NCBI GenBank assembly: GCA_016793095.1 | Contig: JAEUJQ010000071.1 | Span: 62,001 to 126,000, forward strand | Length of the DNA stretch: 64,000 nt | Direction: 5' to 3' | DNA from: Myxococcaceae bacterium | Lineage (GTDB): Bacteria > Myxococcota > Myxococcia > Myxococcales > Myxococcaceae | Part shown: positions 34,373-43,208 of the stretch, piece by piece | How the letters are laid out: each line of letters opens with the position of its first letter | How positions within the stretch are numbered: the stretch's first letter is position 1 | The notes under the pieces: generated by a model | Told to the model about the DNA's origin: nothing | The model's database searches: none | Seen by the model: only the letters and a program-made list of their open reading frames with translations | Position numbers and translations under genes: made by a program

Positions 34373-34885
34373 ATGGACACCACGGCGTGGGACGTCGGGC
34401 AGGCGAAGGCCCTCATCGAGCGGGAAGTGCGAGCGGCCCGCGCGTTCCTCGGTGACGACGGAGCTGATCAGTCCGCCCTCCTGCCCATCCTGCAGGCGCT
34501 GCAGCACCACTTCGGCTTCGTCCCGCCCGAGGCCGTCGCTGTCGTCGCCGACGCGCTCAACCTCTCGAAGGCCGAGGTGAAGGGCGTGGTGAGCTTCTAC
34601 AAGGACCTGCGCACGAGCCCGCCCGGCGAGCACGTCGTCGCGTTGTGCCGGGCGGAGGCGTGTCAGGCGCGCGGCGCCGAGGCGGTGGCGGCTCACCTGG
34701 AGCGCACACACGGCCTGGCCCCGGGCGGCACGAGCCACGGCGTCACGCTGACGAACACGTACTGCCTCGGCAACTGCGCGCTGGGTCCGGCGGCGCTCAT
34801 CGACGACACGAAGCTGGTCGGCCGGCTCGACCTGCACGCCGCTGACGCGCTCGTCGCCTCCCTGACGCCGGGAGGGAAGTCGTGA
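34373..34885 (+). CDS. fdsG: NAD-dependent formate dehydrogenase gamma subunit (NuoE-like)
   Basis: 170 residues from the ATG at 34373; an in-frame GTG ten codons earlier is an alternative. The thioredoxin-like [2Fe-2S] domain has all four ligands: C92, C97 (CRAEAC), C131 and C135 (CLGNC). The HHFGFVPPEAV and VKGVVSFYKDL segments are NuoE/FdsG hallmarks. It is the small electron-transfer subunit of the soluble NAD+-reducing molybdenum formate dehydrogenase. The stop overlaps fdsB by 4 bases (GTGA). It opens the fdsGBA-fdhD-fdsD operon. Confidence 0.93.
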   Translation: MDTTAWDVGQAKALIEREVRAARAFLGDDGADQSALLPILQALQHHFGFVPPEAVAVVADALNLSKAEVKGVVSFYKDLRTSPPGEHVVALCRAEACQARGAEAVAAHLERTHGLAPGGTSHGVTLTNTYCLGNCALGPAALIDDTKLVGRLDLHAADALVASLTPGGKS

Positions 34886-36390
34886 AGCTCTTCATCCCCG
34901 CAGACGCGTCGGCGCAGTCGGTCGGGGCCGATGAGGTGGCCCAGCGCTTCACCGCCGAAGCGACCGCGCGCGGACGGCAGGTGACCATCGTGCGCACCGG
35001 CTCCCGCGGGCTCTTCTGGCTCGAGCCCCTCGTCGAGGTGGACCAGGACGGCGGCCGCCACGGCTTCGCCAACGTGCGCCCCGATGACGTGCCGGGACTG
35101 CTCGAGACGGTCTTCGGCGGTGGCACGCATTCCACCGCCATCGGCCACGTCGACTCCCACCCTGCGCTCGCGCGCCAGCAGCGCCTCACCTTCGCGCGCG
35201 TGGGCGTCATCGACCCGCTCTCGCTCGACGACTTCAGGGCGAACGGCGGCTTCGAGGGCTGGGCGCGCGCGCAGCACCTGTCGCCCGAGAACATCGTCGA
35301 TGAGGTGACGGCGTCTGGCCTGCGGGGCCGCGGCGGCGCGGGGTTTCCCTGCGGCCTCAAGTGGAAGACGGCGGCGAGCGCGCCTGGGGCCCGCAAGTAC
35401 GTCGTCTGCAACGCAGACGAGGGTGACAGCGGCACCTTCGCCGACCGCATGCTGATGGAGGGCGACCCGTTCCTGCTCCTCGAGGGCATGCGCATCGCCG
35501 CGCGCGCGGTGGGGGCGACGCACGGCTTCATCTACGTCCGCTCCGAGTACCCCCGCGCGGTGCAGGTGCTGCGCAGGGCCATCGCGCTGCTCCGGGAGTC
35601 CCGCTTCCTGGGGCCGGCCTTCGACGTCGAGGTGCGCGTGGGCGCCGGCGCGTACGTGTGCGGCGAAGAGACGGCGCTGCTCGAGAGCCTCGAGGGCAAG
35701 CGCGGCCAGGTGCGCCCGAAGCCGCCGCTCCCTGCGCACGAGGGCCTCTTCGGCAAGCCCACCGTGGTGAACAACGTGCTGACGCTCGCCGCAGTGCCGT
35801 GGATCCTCGAGCACGGCGGCGCGGCCTACGCGGCGCTCGGCATGGCCCGCTCGAAGGGCACGATGCCCATCCAGCTCGCCGGCAACGTGAAGTACGGCGG
35901 GCTGTACGAGCTGCCGCTCGGCGTGACGCTGCGCCAGCTCGTGTTCGACTTCGGCGGTGGTACCGCCTCGGGCCGACCCGTGCGCGCGGTGCAGGTGGGC
36001 GGGCCGCTGGGCGCGTACTTCCCCGCGAAGCTGCTCGACACGCCGCTCGACTACGAGGCCATGGCGTCGAACGGCGGCATCCTCGGGCACGCCGGCGTGG
36101 TGGTGTTCGACGACACCGTGGACCTCGCCAGGCAGGCGCGCTTCGCCTTCGAGTTCTGCGCGCTCGAGTCGTGCGGCAAGTGCACGCCGTGCCGCATCGG
36201 CTCCACCCGCGGCGTCGAGGTGCTCGACCAGGTCGCGCGGGGCGTCGACGTCGAGAAGAACCTCGCCCTCGTGAAGGACCTCTGCACCGTGCTGACCGAC
36301 GCCTCGCTGTGCGCGCTCGGCGGGCTGACGCCGCTGCCGGTGCTCTCCGCGCTCCAGCACTTCCACGAAGACTTCACCCGCCGCAGGTGA
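34882..36390 (+). CDS. fdsB: NAD-dependent formate dehydrogenase beta subunit (NuoF-like)
   Basis: 502 residues, GTG start at 34882 overlapping fdsG. GRGGAGFPCGLKW and NADEGDSGTFADR are the NADH- and FMN-binding signatures; GAGAYVCGEETALLESLEG and KPTVVNNVLT follow. Near residues 428-437 is SCGKCTPCRIGSTRG, three of the four ligands of the N3-type [4Fe-4S] cluster, with the fourth cysteine in DASLCALGG. An N-terminal thioredoxin-like segment of about 130 residues is present, as in FdsB. It passes electrons from the alpha subunit to NAD+. Confidence 0.95.
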   Translation: MKLFIPADASAQSVGADEVAQRFTAEATARGRQVTIVRTGSRGLFWLEPLVEVDQDGGRHGFANVRPDDVPGLLETVFGGGTHSTAIGHVDSHPALARQQRLTFARVGVIDPLSLDDFRANGGFEGWARAQHLSPENIVDEVTASGLRGRGGAGFPCGLKWKTAASAPGARKYVVCNADEGDSGTFADRMLMEGDPFLLLEGMRIAARAVGATHGFIYVRSEYPRAVQVLRRAIALLRESRFLGPAFDVEVRVGAGAYVCGEETALLESLEGKRGQVRPKPPLPAHEGLFGKPTVVNNVLTLAAVPWILEHGGAAYAALGMARSKGTMPIQLAGNVKYGGLYELPLGVTLRQLVFDFGGGTASGRPVRAVQVGGPLGAYFPAKLLDTPLDYEAMASNGGILGHAGVVVFDDTVDLARQARFAFEFCALESCGKCTPCRIGSTRGVEVLDQVARGVDVEKNLALVKDLCTVLTDASLCALGGLTPLPVLSALQHFHEDFTRRR

Positions 36391-36394
36391 CCCG

Positions 36395-39238
36395 ATGGGC
36401 TTCAGCAAGGACTTCGACCAGGGCACGCCAGTCGTCACGAGCGCCGAGCAGGTGACGCTCACCATCGACGGCCGCGCCGTCACCGTCGCGAAGGGCACCA
36501 GCGTGATGGCCGCCGCCGCGCAGGCCGGCACGCAGATTCCCCGCCTCTGCGCGACCGACCTCGTGAAGGCGTTCGGCTCGTGCCGGCTGTGCCTCGTGGA
36601 GATCGACGGGCGCCGCGGCACGCCCGCCTCGTGCACGACGCCGGCCGAGCAGGGCATGGTGGTGCACACGCAGACCGAGCGCCTCACGCGCCTGCGCCGC
36701 GGCGTGATGGAGCTGTACGTCTCGGACCACCCGCTCGACTGCCTCACCTGCTCGGCGAACGGCGACTGCGAGCTGCAGGACATGGCGGGCGCGGTCGGCC
36801 TGCGCGACGTGCGCTACGGGCAGGCGGGCCAGAAGCACCGCACCGGGCCGAAGGACGAGTCGAACCCGTACTTCACCTTCGACTCCTCGAAGTGCATCGT
36901 CTGCTCGCGCTGCGTGCGCGCCTGTGAAGAGGTGCAGGGCACCTTCGCGCTCACCATCGAGGGGCGGGGCCTCGAGAGCAAGGTGGCGACCGGCACCGGC
37001 GACTTCCTCACCAGCGAGTGCGTGTCGTGCGGCGCCTGCGTGCAGGCCTGCCCCACGGCGACGCTCAACGAGAAGTCCGTCGTCGAGCTGGGCACGCCCA
37101 CCGGGGTGGTGGAGACGACCTGCGCCTACTGCGGCGTCGGCTGCGGCTTCCGCGCCGAGACCCAGGGCGACCGCGTGGTGCGCATGGTGCCGTCGAAGCG
37201 CGGGCAGGCCAACGAGGGCCACTCGTGCGTGAAGGGCCGCTTCGCGTGGGGCTACGCGACGCACCAGGACCGCGTGACGAAGCCGATGATCCGCGCGCGC
37301 ATCACGGACCCGTGGCGCGAGGTGACGTGGGCCGAGGCGTTCGCGCACACCGCGAAGGAGCTGCGGCGCATTCAGGAGACGTACGGCAAAGACGCCATCG
37401 GTGGCATCACCTCGTCGCGCTGCACGAACGAAGAGGTCTTCCTCGTGCAGAAGCTCATCCGCGCGGGCTTCGGCAACAACAACGTCGACACCTGCGCGCG
37501 CGTCTGCCACTCGCCGACGGGCTACGGCCTCAAGCAGACGTTCGGCACGTCCGCCGGAACGCAGGACTTCAAGTCGGTGGCGAAGGCCGACGTCGTGCTG
37601 CTCATCGGCGCCAACCCGACCGACGCGCACCCGGTGTTCGCGTCGCGGCTCAAGCGGCGCCTGCGCGAGGGCGCGAAGCTCATCGTCGCCGACCCGCGGC
37701 GCATCGAGCTGGTGCGTACGCCGCACGTCGAGGCCGCCCACCACCTCGCGCTCAAGCCCGGCACCAACGTCGCGCTCATCAACGCGCTGGCGCACGTCGT
37801 CGTCACCGAGGGCCTGGTGAAGAAGGACTACGTGGCCGAGCGCTGCGAGGGCGCCGACTTCGAGAGCTGGGCGCGCTTCATCGCGAGCGAGGTGAACTCG
37901 CCCGAGGCCATGGAGCTGCACACGGGCGTGCCGGCGGCCGAGGTGCGCCGCGCCGCGCGCCTGTACGCGACGGCGAAGAACGCAGCCATCTACTACGGGC
38001 TCGGCGTCACCGAGCACAGCCAGGGCTCCACCATGGTGATGGGCATGGCGAACCTCGCGATGGCGACGGGCAACATCGGCCGCGACGGCGTCGGGGTGAA
38101 CCCGCTGCGCGGGCAGAACAACGTGCAGGGCTCGTGCGACATGGGCAGCTTCCCGCACGAGCTGTCGGGCTACCGCCACGTGTCGGACGACGCGACGCGC
38201 GAGCTCTTCGAGAGCCTGTGGGGCGCGCCGCTGTCGAAGGAGCCGGGCCTGCGCATTCCCAACATGCTCGACGAGGCGGTGGGTGGCCGCTTCAAGGGGC
38301 TCTACGTGCAGGGTGAAGACATCGCCCAGTCGGACCCGAACACGCGGCACGTGGTGGCGGGGCTCGAGGCGATGGAGTGCGTCATCGTGCACGACCTCTT
38401 CCTCAACGAGACCGCGAAGTACGCGCACGTCTTCTTCCCTGGCAGCTCGTTCCTCGAGAAGGACGGCACCTTCACCAACGCCGAGCGGCGCATCTCGCGG
38501 GTGCGCAAGGTGATGCCGCCGCGCGCCGGCCTGTCGGACTGGGAGGTGACGCTCGGGCTCGCGAACGCGCTCGGCATGAACCTGTCGTACTCGCACCCGT
38601 CCGAGGTGATGGACGAGATCGCGCGCCTGACGCCGACGTTCACGGGGGTGTCGTACGCGAAGCTCGACGCGCTCGGCTCGGTGCAGTGGCCGTGCAACGA
38701 CAAGGCGCCGCTGGGCACGCCCATCATGCACGTGGACCGCTTCGTGCGCGGCAAGGGCCGCTTCATGCTGACCGAGTTCATCCCCACCCAGGAGCGCACC
38801 GGCCCGCGCTTTCCGCTGCTGCTGACGACGGGGCGAATCCTCTCGCAGTACAACGTGGGCGCGCAGACGGCGCGCACGGCGAACGTCGCGTGGCACGACG
38901 AAGACGTGCTCGAGGTGCACCCGTTCGACGCCGAGAACCGCGGGCTGCGCTCGGGCGACCTCGTGCTGCTCGAGAGCCGCGCGGGCGAGACGACGCTCCG
39001 CGCGGTGGTGACCGAGCGGGTTCCGCCGGGCGTCGTGTACACGACGTTCCACCACGCGAAGACGGCGGCGAACGTGGTGACGACCGAGTACTCGGACTGG
39101 GCCACCAACTGCCCCGAGTACAAGGTGACGGCGGTGCAGGTGGCGAAGGCCACCGGGCCGAGCGCGTTCCAGCAGGAGGACCGCCGCCGCGACGTGGCGC
39201 TGAGGCAGGTGAAGCGAGGCGCCGATGCCTCGCGTTGA
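36395..39238 (+). CDS. fdsA: NAD-dependent formate dehydrogenase alpha subunit, molybdenum, cysteine active site
   Basis: 947 residues. The N-terminal [2Fe-2S] ferredoxin domain has C52, C63, C66 and C80. A His-ligated NuoG-type [4Fe-4S] site follows (H112, C116, C119, C125). Two more [4Fe-4S] sites lie in CIVCSRCVRAC and CVSCGACVQACP. A further cluster site (TCAYCGVGCGF) begins the molybdopterin oxidoreductase part. VCHSPTGYGL places the molybdenum-ligating cysteine at C371, so no selenocysteine is used. This subunit oxidises formate to CO2 at a Mo bis-MGD centre. It is 5 bases after fdsB and overlaps fdhD by 14 bases. Confidence 0.96.
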   Translation: MGFSKDFDQGTPVVTSAEQVTLTIDGRAVTVAKGTSVMAAAAQAGTQIPRLCATDLVKAFGSCRLCLVEIDGRRGTPASCTTPAEQGMVVHTQTERLTRLRRGVMELYVSDHPLDCLTCSANGDCELQDMAGAVGLRDVRYGQAGQKHRTGPKDESNPYFTFDSSKCIVCSRCVRACEEVQGTFALTIEGRGLESKVATGTGDFLTSECVSCGACVQACPTATLNEKSVVELGTPTGVVETTCAYCGVGCGFRAETQGDRVVRMVPSKRGQANEGHSCVKGRFAWGYATHQDRVTKPMIRARITDPWREVTWAEAFAHTAKELRRIQETYGKDAIGGITSSRCTNEEVFLVQKLIRAGFGNNNVDTCARVCHSPTGYGLKQTFGTSAGTQDFKSVAKADVVLLIGANPTDAHPVFASRLKRRLREGAKLIVADPRRIELVRTPHVEAAHHLALKPGTNVALINALAHVVVTEGLVKKDYVAERCEGADFESWARFIASEVNSPEAMELHTGVPAAEVRRAARLYATAKNAAIYYGLGVTEHSQGSTMVMGMANLAMATGNIGRDGVGVNPLRGQNNVQGSCDMGSFPHELSGYRHVSDDATRELFESLWGAPLSKEPGLRIPNMLDEAVGGRFKGLYVQGEDIAQSDPNTRHVVAGLEAMECVIVHDLFLNETAKYAHVFFPGSSFLEKDGTFTNAERRISRVRKVMPPRAGLSDWEVTLGLANALGMNLSYSHPSEVMDEIARLTPTFTGVSYAKLDALGSVQWPCNDKAPLGTPIMHVDRFVRGKGRFMLTEFIPTQERTGPRFPLLLTTGRILSQYNVGAQTARTANVAWHDEDVLEVHPFDAENRGLRSGDLVLLESRAGETTLRAVVTERVPPGVVYTTFHHAKTAANVVTTEYSDWATNCPEYKVTAVQVAKATGPSAFQQEDRRRDVALRQVKRGADASR

Positions 39239-40019
39239 GCTGCACCCGGTCGCGTTCCCGTTCGAGGGCGCCGAGGTCTCGCAGCCGCGCGACGTGCCCA
39301 TCGAGGCGCCGGTGAACGTCGTCTACGGCGGCCGGCCCTACGCGGTGATGATGGTGACGCCGACGGACCTCGAGGACTTCGCGGTGGGCTTCACCGTCAC
39401 CGAGGGCGTGGCGCCCGACGTCACGCACATCACGCAGGTCGAGGTGCAGGAGCGGCCCGACGGCCTCGTCGCGAACGTGACGTTGTCGAAGGCGCTGAGC
39501 GGCCAGGCGCTGCGGGAGCGGAGCCTCGAGGGGCGCACCGGGTGTGGGCTGTGCGGCGTCACGACGTTGAACGACTTCCCGATGGCGAAGGTGGTGGCGC
39601 GCGCGCCGGCGCCGGTGTCGCTCGGGGCGGTGCGACGGGCGCTCGCGGCCCTGGAGGACGCCCAGCCGCTCCATGGGCTCACGCGCGCGGTGCACGCCGC
39701 GGCCTGGTGTGACGCGCGCGGCGCGCTCGAGGAGGTGCGCGAAGACGTCGGCCGGCACAACGCGCTCGACAAGCTCATCGGCGCGCGGCTGCGCTCGGGG
39801 AGGGCGGCGGGCGACGGGCTGCTGCTGTTGACGAGCCGCTGCTCGTACGAGCTGGTGGACAAGGCGGCGGCGTACGGCGCGCGCACCATCGTCTCCATCT
39901 CGGCGCCGACCTCGTTCGCGGTGGAGCGGGCGCGGGCGCACGACATGACGTTGCTCGCGGTGGCGCGCCGCGATGGCGTGCTGGCGTTTCACGGCGCCGA
40001 CCGCGTACGCAGAGGGTGA
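39225..40019 (+). CDS. fdhD: Formate dehydrogenase sulfurtransferase FdhD
   Basis: 264 residues. The CxxC motif in TGCGLCGV (about 105-112) is the cysteine pair that carries sulfur from the IscS-type desulfurase to the Mo-bound molybdopterin of formate dehydrogenase. EEVREDVGRHNALDKLIG and SRCSYELVDKAA are conserved family blocks. It is required for active enzyme in other bacteria. It overlaps the end of fdsA by 14 bases. Its place between fdsA and fdsD fits the standard fds operon order. Confidence 0.95.
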   Translation: MPRVELHPVAFPFEGAEVSQPRDVPIEAPVNVVYGGRPYAVMMVTPTDLEDFAVGFTVTEGVAPDVTHITQVEVQERPDGLVANVTLSKALSGQALRERSLEGRTGCGLCGVTTLNDFPMAKVVARAPAPVSLGAVRRALAALEDAQPLHGLTRAVHAAAWCDARGALEEVREDVGRHNALDKLIGARLRSGRAAGDGLLLLTSRCSYELVDKAAAYGARTIVSISAPTSFAVERARAHDMTLLAVARRDGVLAFHGADRVRRG

Positions 40020-40020
40020 C

Positions 40021-40224
40021 ATGGACTCGAACAAGCTCGTGCACATGGCGAACCAGATCGCGCTCGCGTTCAGGCTCCAGCCCCGCGACGAGGCGGTGAA
40101 GCTGACCGCCGAGCACCTCAAGGCGTTCTGGAGCCCCCAGATGCGGCAGGAGCTGCAGGCGCACGTCGCGGCAGGAGGCGCCGGGCTCGAGCCGCTCGCG
40201 AAGGACGCCGTCGCGAAGCTGTGA
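40021..40224 (+). CDS. fdsD: Formate dehydrogenase delta subunit
   Basis: 67 residues from the ATG at 40021, one base after the fdhD stop. DSNKLVHMANQIALAF and the closing AVAKL pattern match FdsD. The HLKAFWSPQMRQEL stretch is typical. FdsD is needed for cofactor handling and assembly of soluble NAD-dependent formate dehydrogenase, though it has no known catalytic residue. Its stop overlaps the AlkD-like gene by 4 bases (GTGA). Confidence 0.9.
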   Translation: MDSNKLVHMANQIALAFRLQPRDEAVKLTAEHLKAFWSPQMRQELQAHVAAGGAGLEPLAKDAVAKL

Positions 40225-41012
40225 AGCGCCCACCGATGCCGACCGACCGTGACCTCGCGACCCTCACCGGGGCGCTGGGGAGCAGACTGGAGCGCCTCAC
40301 CACCGCGAAGAGCCGCGCCTTCTGGACCCGGTATCTGAAGGGGACCGTTCCCTTCCGCGGCGTGCCGATGCCGGCCATCCGGCAGGCCGTGCACGCGTGG
40401 TGGCGCGCCGATGGGCCGTCGTCGCTGCCGCCGGCTGCCCAGAAGCAGCTGGCGCTGCGGCTCTTCGAGGGCGCCTTCTGCGAGGACAAGCTCGCGGGCA
40501 CCCTGGTGCTGCAGGAGCTCCTCCTGGGTCAGCTCGAGCGTCGCGACCTCGACGCGCTCGGCGCGCTCTTCGACCGCGGGCTCATCGCCGACTGGAACAC
40601 CTGCGACTGGTTCTGCGTGAAGGTGCTCGGCCGCCTCGTCGCGCGAGACCTCCCCCGGCGCGAGCTCGCCGACGATGTGGCGTCGTGGAGTTCGGCACGG
40701 TCGCTCTGGCAGCGCCGCGCCGCGAACGTCGCGTTCGTCAACCTCGCGAAGCGGGGCGACGCGAACTTCGAGGGCTTCACCGCGTTGATGCTCGACACCT
40801 GCGCCACGACGGTTCGTTCTCCCGAGCGGTTCGCGCAGACTGGCGTCGGGTGGCTGCTGCGCGAGCTCGCCGGGGCTGACCGGGCTGCGGTGCTGGCCTT
40901 CGCCGACGAGCACCTCGCGGTGATGTCGCGTGAGGCGGTGCGGTACGTCATCGAGCGCATGCCGAAGACGGTGCAGGGGCGCGTGCTGGCCGCGCATCGG
41001 CGTGGCTCGTGA
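40221..41012 (+). CDS. AlkD-like DNA alkylation repair protein
   Basis: 263 residues, GTG start at 40221 overlapping fdsD. It has repeated HEAT-like helical units. Conserved AlkD blocks include WNTCDWFCVKVLG (Trp-Asp in the catalytic cleft), LWQRRAANVAFV, GVGWLLREL and MSREAVRYVIERMP. AlkD removes cationic alkylated purines without flipping the base. Its coupling to the formate dehydrogenase operon is unusual: formate metabolism and alkyl-base repair have no obvious direct link, apart from formaldehyde or C1 stress (inference). Confidence 0.85.
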   Translation: MKRPPMPTDRDLATLTGALGSRLERLTTAKSRAFWTRYLKGTVPFRGVPMPAIRQAVHAWWRADGPSSLPPAAQKQLALRLFEGAFCEDKLAGTLVLQELLLGQLERRDLDALGALFDRGLIADWNTCDWFCVKVLGRLVARDLPRRELADDVASWSSARSLWQRRAANVAFVNLAKRGDANFEGFTALMLDTCATTVRSPERFAQTGVGWLLRELAGADRAAVLAFADEHLAVMSREAVRYVIERMPKTVQGRVLAAHRRGS

Positions 41013-41017
41013 GCCCG

Positions 41018-41671
41018 TCACGCGCGGGGTGAGCGGAACGCCCGCCACATCGAGACGAAGTACGCCGCGGTGAGGCCGACGAAGTACGCCGCGATGGCGA
41101 CCGGCGGAGACGGCAGGCGCTCGTAGAAGGCCGGCGCGCGGTCGCCCGTCACGTTCATCGCGGTGATGTAGAAGAAGTACGGCCCGAACAGCGCGAACGC
41201 GAAGGCGAAGAACGAGCGCACGTTGCCGAGCCGGGGCGCGCCCACGCCCAGCCGCTTCACGAACTCGCCGAACGACGCGGCGGTGGCGGGGAAGAGCGAC
41301 GAGCGGTGGGCGAGGTGCCACGCGAAGAGCTGGAAGCTCAGCACCGAGAGCAGCACTTTGCCGGTGAAGCCGTACGCCTTCGCGAGGGGCAGCCCGAAGC
41401 CGTCGATGATGACGCGCCAGAGCGGGTTCGCCTCCATCGCGAGGTCGGGCGTGATGGCGAGCGTGACGAAGTAGTCGAGCAGGTGCGCCGCGAGGCCGAG
41501 CGCTCCCACGACGAGCGAGGGCGCCAGCACCGGCCGCAGCGCGACGCCGCGGAGCGCGACGCCCATGCCCACCGCGCCGCCGAAGACCGTCACCCAGGCG
41601 AGGAGGGCGAGGGGCGTGCCGAGCCGCTCCACCAGCGCGAAGGACCACTCGAGCAGCGCGGTCGGTGTCAT
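41018..41671 (-). CDS. Polytopic membrane protein of unknown function
   Basis: 217 residues with about five hydrophobic helices. LLDYFVTLAITPDLAMEANPLWRVI is the only distinctive block; it resembles small DUF5658-like membrane proteins. No catalytic residues are evident. It is convergent with the AlkD-like gene (5-bp gap). No strong ribosome site precedes the ATG. Confidence 0.65.
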   Translation of the reverse strand: MTPTALLEWSFALVERLGTPLALLAWVTVFGGAVGMGVALRGVALRPVLAPSLVVGALGLAAHLLDYFVTLAITPDLAMEANPLWRVIIDGFGLPLAKAYGFTGKVLLSVLSFQLFAWHLAHRSSLFPATAASFGEFVKRLGVGAPRLGNVRSFFAFAFALFGPYFFYITAMNVTGDRAPAFYERLPSPPVAIAAYFVGLTAAYFVSMWRAFRSPRA

Positions 41672-41698
41672 CGCGAGGTTCCCGGCGCCGAGACGCGT

Positions 41699-41986
41699 TC
41701 AGGGGGTCAGCGCGGTCACGTCGCGCGTCGGCTTCACGCGCACCGAATAGAACGTGTTCCACCAGCCGCGGTGAAACACCATCTGCGCGGAGAGCGGCCT
41801 CGTCGTCGGTGGATTCGGGAAGATCCACGACGTCTTCTTCTCCTCCACCTCGCCCTCCACCGCCTCGCCATCAGCCGCGGTGAACGTGACCGTCCAGCTC
41901 CGGGGCAGCTGCACGAAGGCGTGGTCGAAGAGCACCGTCCACCGACCTGCGGGACATGAGACCTTCCCTGGACCAAAGAGGGGCAT
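41699..41986 (-). CDS. Small hypothetical beta-rich protein
   Basis: 95 residues, with Trp-rich strands such as RSWTVTF and SAQMVFHRGWW. No signal peptide and no known family. It sits 27 bp before the 217-residue membrane protein on the same strand, so the pair may form an operon. No good ribosome site is seen; coding potential rests on codon bias and a sensible peptide. Confidence 0.5.
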   Translation of the reverse strand: MPLFGPGKVSCPAGRWTVLFDHAFVQLPRSWTVTFTAADGEAVEGEVEEKKTSWIFPNPPTTRPLSAQMVFHRGWWNTFYSVRVKPTRDVTALTP

Positions 41987-42039
41987 CGGATGAGTCTAGC
42001 CGTCCTCGAGCCACTGGGACGTCCGCCGGGAGGAAACGC

Positions 42040-42621
42040 ATGCCGAAGAAGAAGAAGCACCCGCACCACGAGGCGCTCGTCGCGCTCCGCACGTTCGGCC
42101 TCGCGTACCCGGGCGCGCACACGAAGAGCCCGTGGCCCGGCCACCTGGACCTCGCGGTCAACGACAAGACGTTCGCGTACCTGAGCATCGACGGCGAGCC
42201 GTTGAGCCTCTCGTGCAAGCTGCCGTCGTCGGCCGCGCTCGCGCTCACCATGCCGAACTGCAAGCCCACGCCGTACGGCCTCGGGAAGAGCGGCTGGGTG
42301 AGCGCCTCGTTCGCCCACGCCGAGAAGATCCCCGTCGAGTTGCTCAAGCAGTGGATCGACGAGAGCTACCGCGCGCAGGCGCCGAAGAAGCTCGTCAAGC
42401 AGCTCGCCGCGCCCGTCACCGTGTCCGCGAAGGCCCTCGCCGCCGGCCGCGCCGGTCATCGAGCCGGTGCACCTTGTCGAGGCGACGACGGGCTCAGCTT
42501 GCACCCTCACGCGCTTGCTGCGAGGAGCGGCGAGTGGGCTCACGACCAAAGCGCAGCAGCGCCACCAGGCCGAGCGGCACCCGGGCGGCGCGGACCGAAG
42601 CACCGCGCGTCGGACCTCTGA
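42040..42621 (+). CDS. MmcQ/YjbR-like protein with an unusual C-terminal tail
   Basis: 193 residues from the ATG at 42040, with a strong GGGAGGAAACGC ribosome site. Residues 1-125 match the MmcQ/YjbR (CyaY-like fold) family: an N-terminal helix, KTFAYLSIDGEPLSLSCKL, LGKSGWVSASF and a KQWIDESYR helix. Members are proposed DNA-binding proteins. From about residue 130 the sequence becomes Ala/Gly/Arg/Pro-rich and loses family resemblance, as if a frameshift had joined the end to another frame. The tail overlaps the next gene. Confidence 0.8.
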   Translation: MPKKKKHPHHEALVALRTFGLAYPGAHTKSPWPGHLDLAVNDKTFAYLSIDGEPLSLSCKLPSSAALALTMPNCKPTPYGLGKSGWVSASFAHAEKIPVELLKQWIDESYRAQAPKKLVKQLAAPVTVSAKALAAGRAGHRAGAPCRGDDGLSLHPHALAARSGEWAHDQSAAAPPGRAAPGRRGPKHRASDL

Positions 42622-43016
42622 ACACGGCGCTCACCAGACTCGCGGTCCAGGCGGACCTCGACTGGGACGACTGGCGCATCCAGAGGGTCTCCCGGACGAG
42701 CGGGGGCAAACACGAGGTGCACCTGCGAGGTCCGCTCGTGGCCAGCGGCCGCAGGTCAGCCCTCGTGAACGCGGAGGGGCGGCTGCAGTGCGAGCTGAGC
42801 GTGTCTGGACGACTCGCGCCCTTCGTGCGCGGTTCACCCAACGAGGCGTTCCTGCTCGCCGTCATCGCGGGCGTGGACGACGCGCTCAAGGCCGGGCCTC
42901 TCGCCATCGTGCCCCTGGCGCCACGTGAGGCCCGCGAGCAGCAGCAGTTGCTCAAGGGGCGCGAGGAGTACTGGGCGGGCTCTCCCGTGCTCGAGTATCT
43001 CAAGAAGAAGCGGTGA
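42534..43016 (+). CDS. Hypothetical protein, start uncertain
   Basis: About 160 residues if it starts at the GTG at 42534. The convincing part begins near 42620 (LNTALTRLAVQADLDWDDW). It has strands KHEVHLRGPLV, LQCELSVSGRLAP and a C-terminal EYLKKKR. No family is recognised. The first 30 codons overlap the YjbR-like tail and are doubtful. It ends one base before the start of a 192-bp gap leading to the HDAC-like gene. Confidence 0.5.
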   Translation: MGSRPKRSSATRPSGTRAARTEAPRVGPLNTALTRLAVQADLDWDDWRIQRVSRTSGGKHEVHLRGPLVASGRRSALVNAEGRLQCELSVSGRLAPFVRGSPNEAFLLAVIAGVDDALKAGPLAIVPLAPREAREQQQLLKGREEYWAGSPVLEYLKKKR

Positions 43017-43208
43017 CTCGCTGGGGCGCTGCGGCGAGCCCAACCTGCCACCTCCGCCCCGACGAGCGAACATGGCACTCCTTTCGCGAGCGCAGGGTGG
43101 TGGCGTCGCAGGCGGGGCGGTGGGCGGCTGCCGTCGCCCGCCGAAGTGCCGGGAAGCTGCGGGCGCGCGATGCCATCGAGCCTCGACGTTCGCGCCGCCG
43201 GGCGCAGC

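Noticed and set aside
37502-37510. Possible selenocysteine site in the formate dehydrogenase alpha subunit.
   Set aside because: The active-site codon is TGC (Cys371), not TGA, so no SECIS is needed.
36374-39301. Very long open frame on the minus strand opposite the fdsA gene (about 975 codons).
   Set aside because: It is the mirror of a highly biased GC-rich gene, is dominated by Arg, His and Ala, and has no recognisable motif, while the plus strand is a complete formate dehydrogenase subunit.
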